Shown one piece after another: positions 13,995-14,074 of a stretch of 14,074 nt of DNA (position 1 is the stretch's first letter; each line of letters starts with the position of its first letter). The position numbers were made by a program, and so were the translations under genes. The stretch is from the NCBI GenBank assembly GCA_018260375.1, contig JAGLBF010000057.1, forward strand, positions 1-14,074, given 5' to 3'. The notes below the pieces were generated by a model, which saw only the letters and a list, made by a program, of their open reading frames with translations, did not search any database and was not told where the DNA came from. Source of the stretch: Deinococcus sp. Its GTDB lineage: Bacteria > Deinococcota > Deinococci > Deinococcales > Deinococcaceae.

Positions 13995-14068
13995 ATACTG
14001 TGTTTGCAGATTTGCAGACCAGCAATGGTTCGTGCAGTTTTTTGGCAAAAAGGTAAGGCCCGTTGAAA

Positions 14069-14074
14069 ATGGTG
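14069..14074 (+). CDS. Possible start of a next gene, cut by the window edge
   Basis: An ATG at 14069 is preceded by AAGG at 14050-14053 and again at 14055-14058, the second 10 bases upstream. Only two codons are visible, so nothing can be said of the product and the call may be wrong. Confidence 0.2.

Larger units (their letters stand above)
13642..14074. other. Gene-free, repeat-rich region after guaA
   Basis: No reliable coding frame is found in these 433 bases. They hold a 13-base tandem repeat, a bulged hairpin, a 26-base tandem repeat and a 12-base-arm hairpin, listed separately. The word tgcttat occurs at 13791, 13867, 13890 and 13973, and the longer ggtgcttata(a/c)gga at 13789-13802 and 13971-13984. 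Base composition turns A+T-rich after about 13850. It could be an intergenic repeat cluster, the remnant of a mobile element or an iteron-like binding region; no transposase is visible. Confidence 0.6.

Overview
The window looks like chromosomal DNA from a member of Deinococcota, probably Deinococcus or a close relative. This is inferred from gene content and signal style, not from a marker gene. DNA is G+C-rich with A+T-rich intergenic patches. Several start codons have no Shine-Dalgarno sequence but sit 6-8 bases after a -10-like hexamer (usually TANNNT), the leaderless-mRNA layout reported for Deinococcus.

Layout. (1) 1-308: gene-free, with a degenerate 48-base repeat, a 17-base tandem repeat and a palindrome just before the first promoter. 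(2) 309-2854: two-gene unit of a small single-pass membrane protein and a class A penicillin-binding protein. (3) 2855-3163: A+T-rich patch with a doubtful reverse-strand ORF and a promoter for the next unit. (4) 3164-5265: translationally coupled pair, a secreted von Willebrand A-like protein and a four-helix membrane protein with coiled coils, function unknown. (5) 5388-6074: rnhB (RNase HII), with a perfect palindrome in its promoter. (6) 6013-8470, minus strand: operon of an Mrp/ApbC-type P-loop ATPase, a SufR-like Fe-S regulator and a 2H phosphoesterase (LigT-like); its end overlaps rnhB by 62 bases. (7) 8611-11901: a 1096-residue membrane-anchored pseudokinase-like protein, divergent from mrp. 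(8) 12109-13641: guaA (GMP synthase). (9) 13642-14074: gene-free and repeat-rich.

How the genes fit together. Units 2 and 4 act at the envelope: one builds peptidoglycan, the other has an exported sensor or binding domain beside a membrane partner. Unit 6 couples an Fe-S related ATPase to a regulator that keeps three cysteines at SufR-like spacing, so the operon is probably tied to Fe-S status; its ATPase lacks the CxxC pair of classical ApbC. The best candidates for something undescribed are the vWA/coiled-coil membrane pair, the pseudokinase membrane protein, the Mrp-SufR-LigT operon, and a small dispersed intergenic repeat family that recurs close to promoters.
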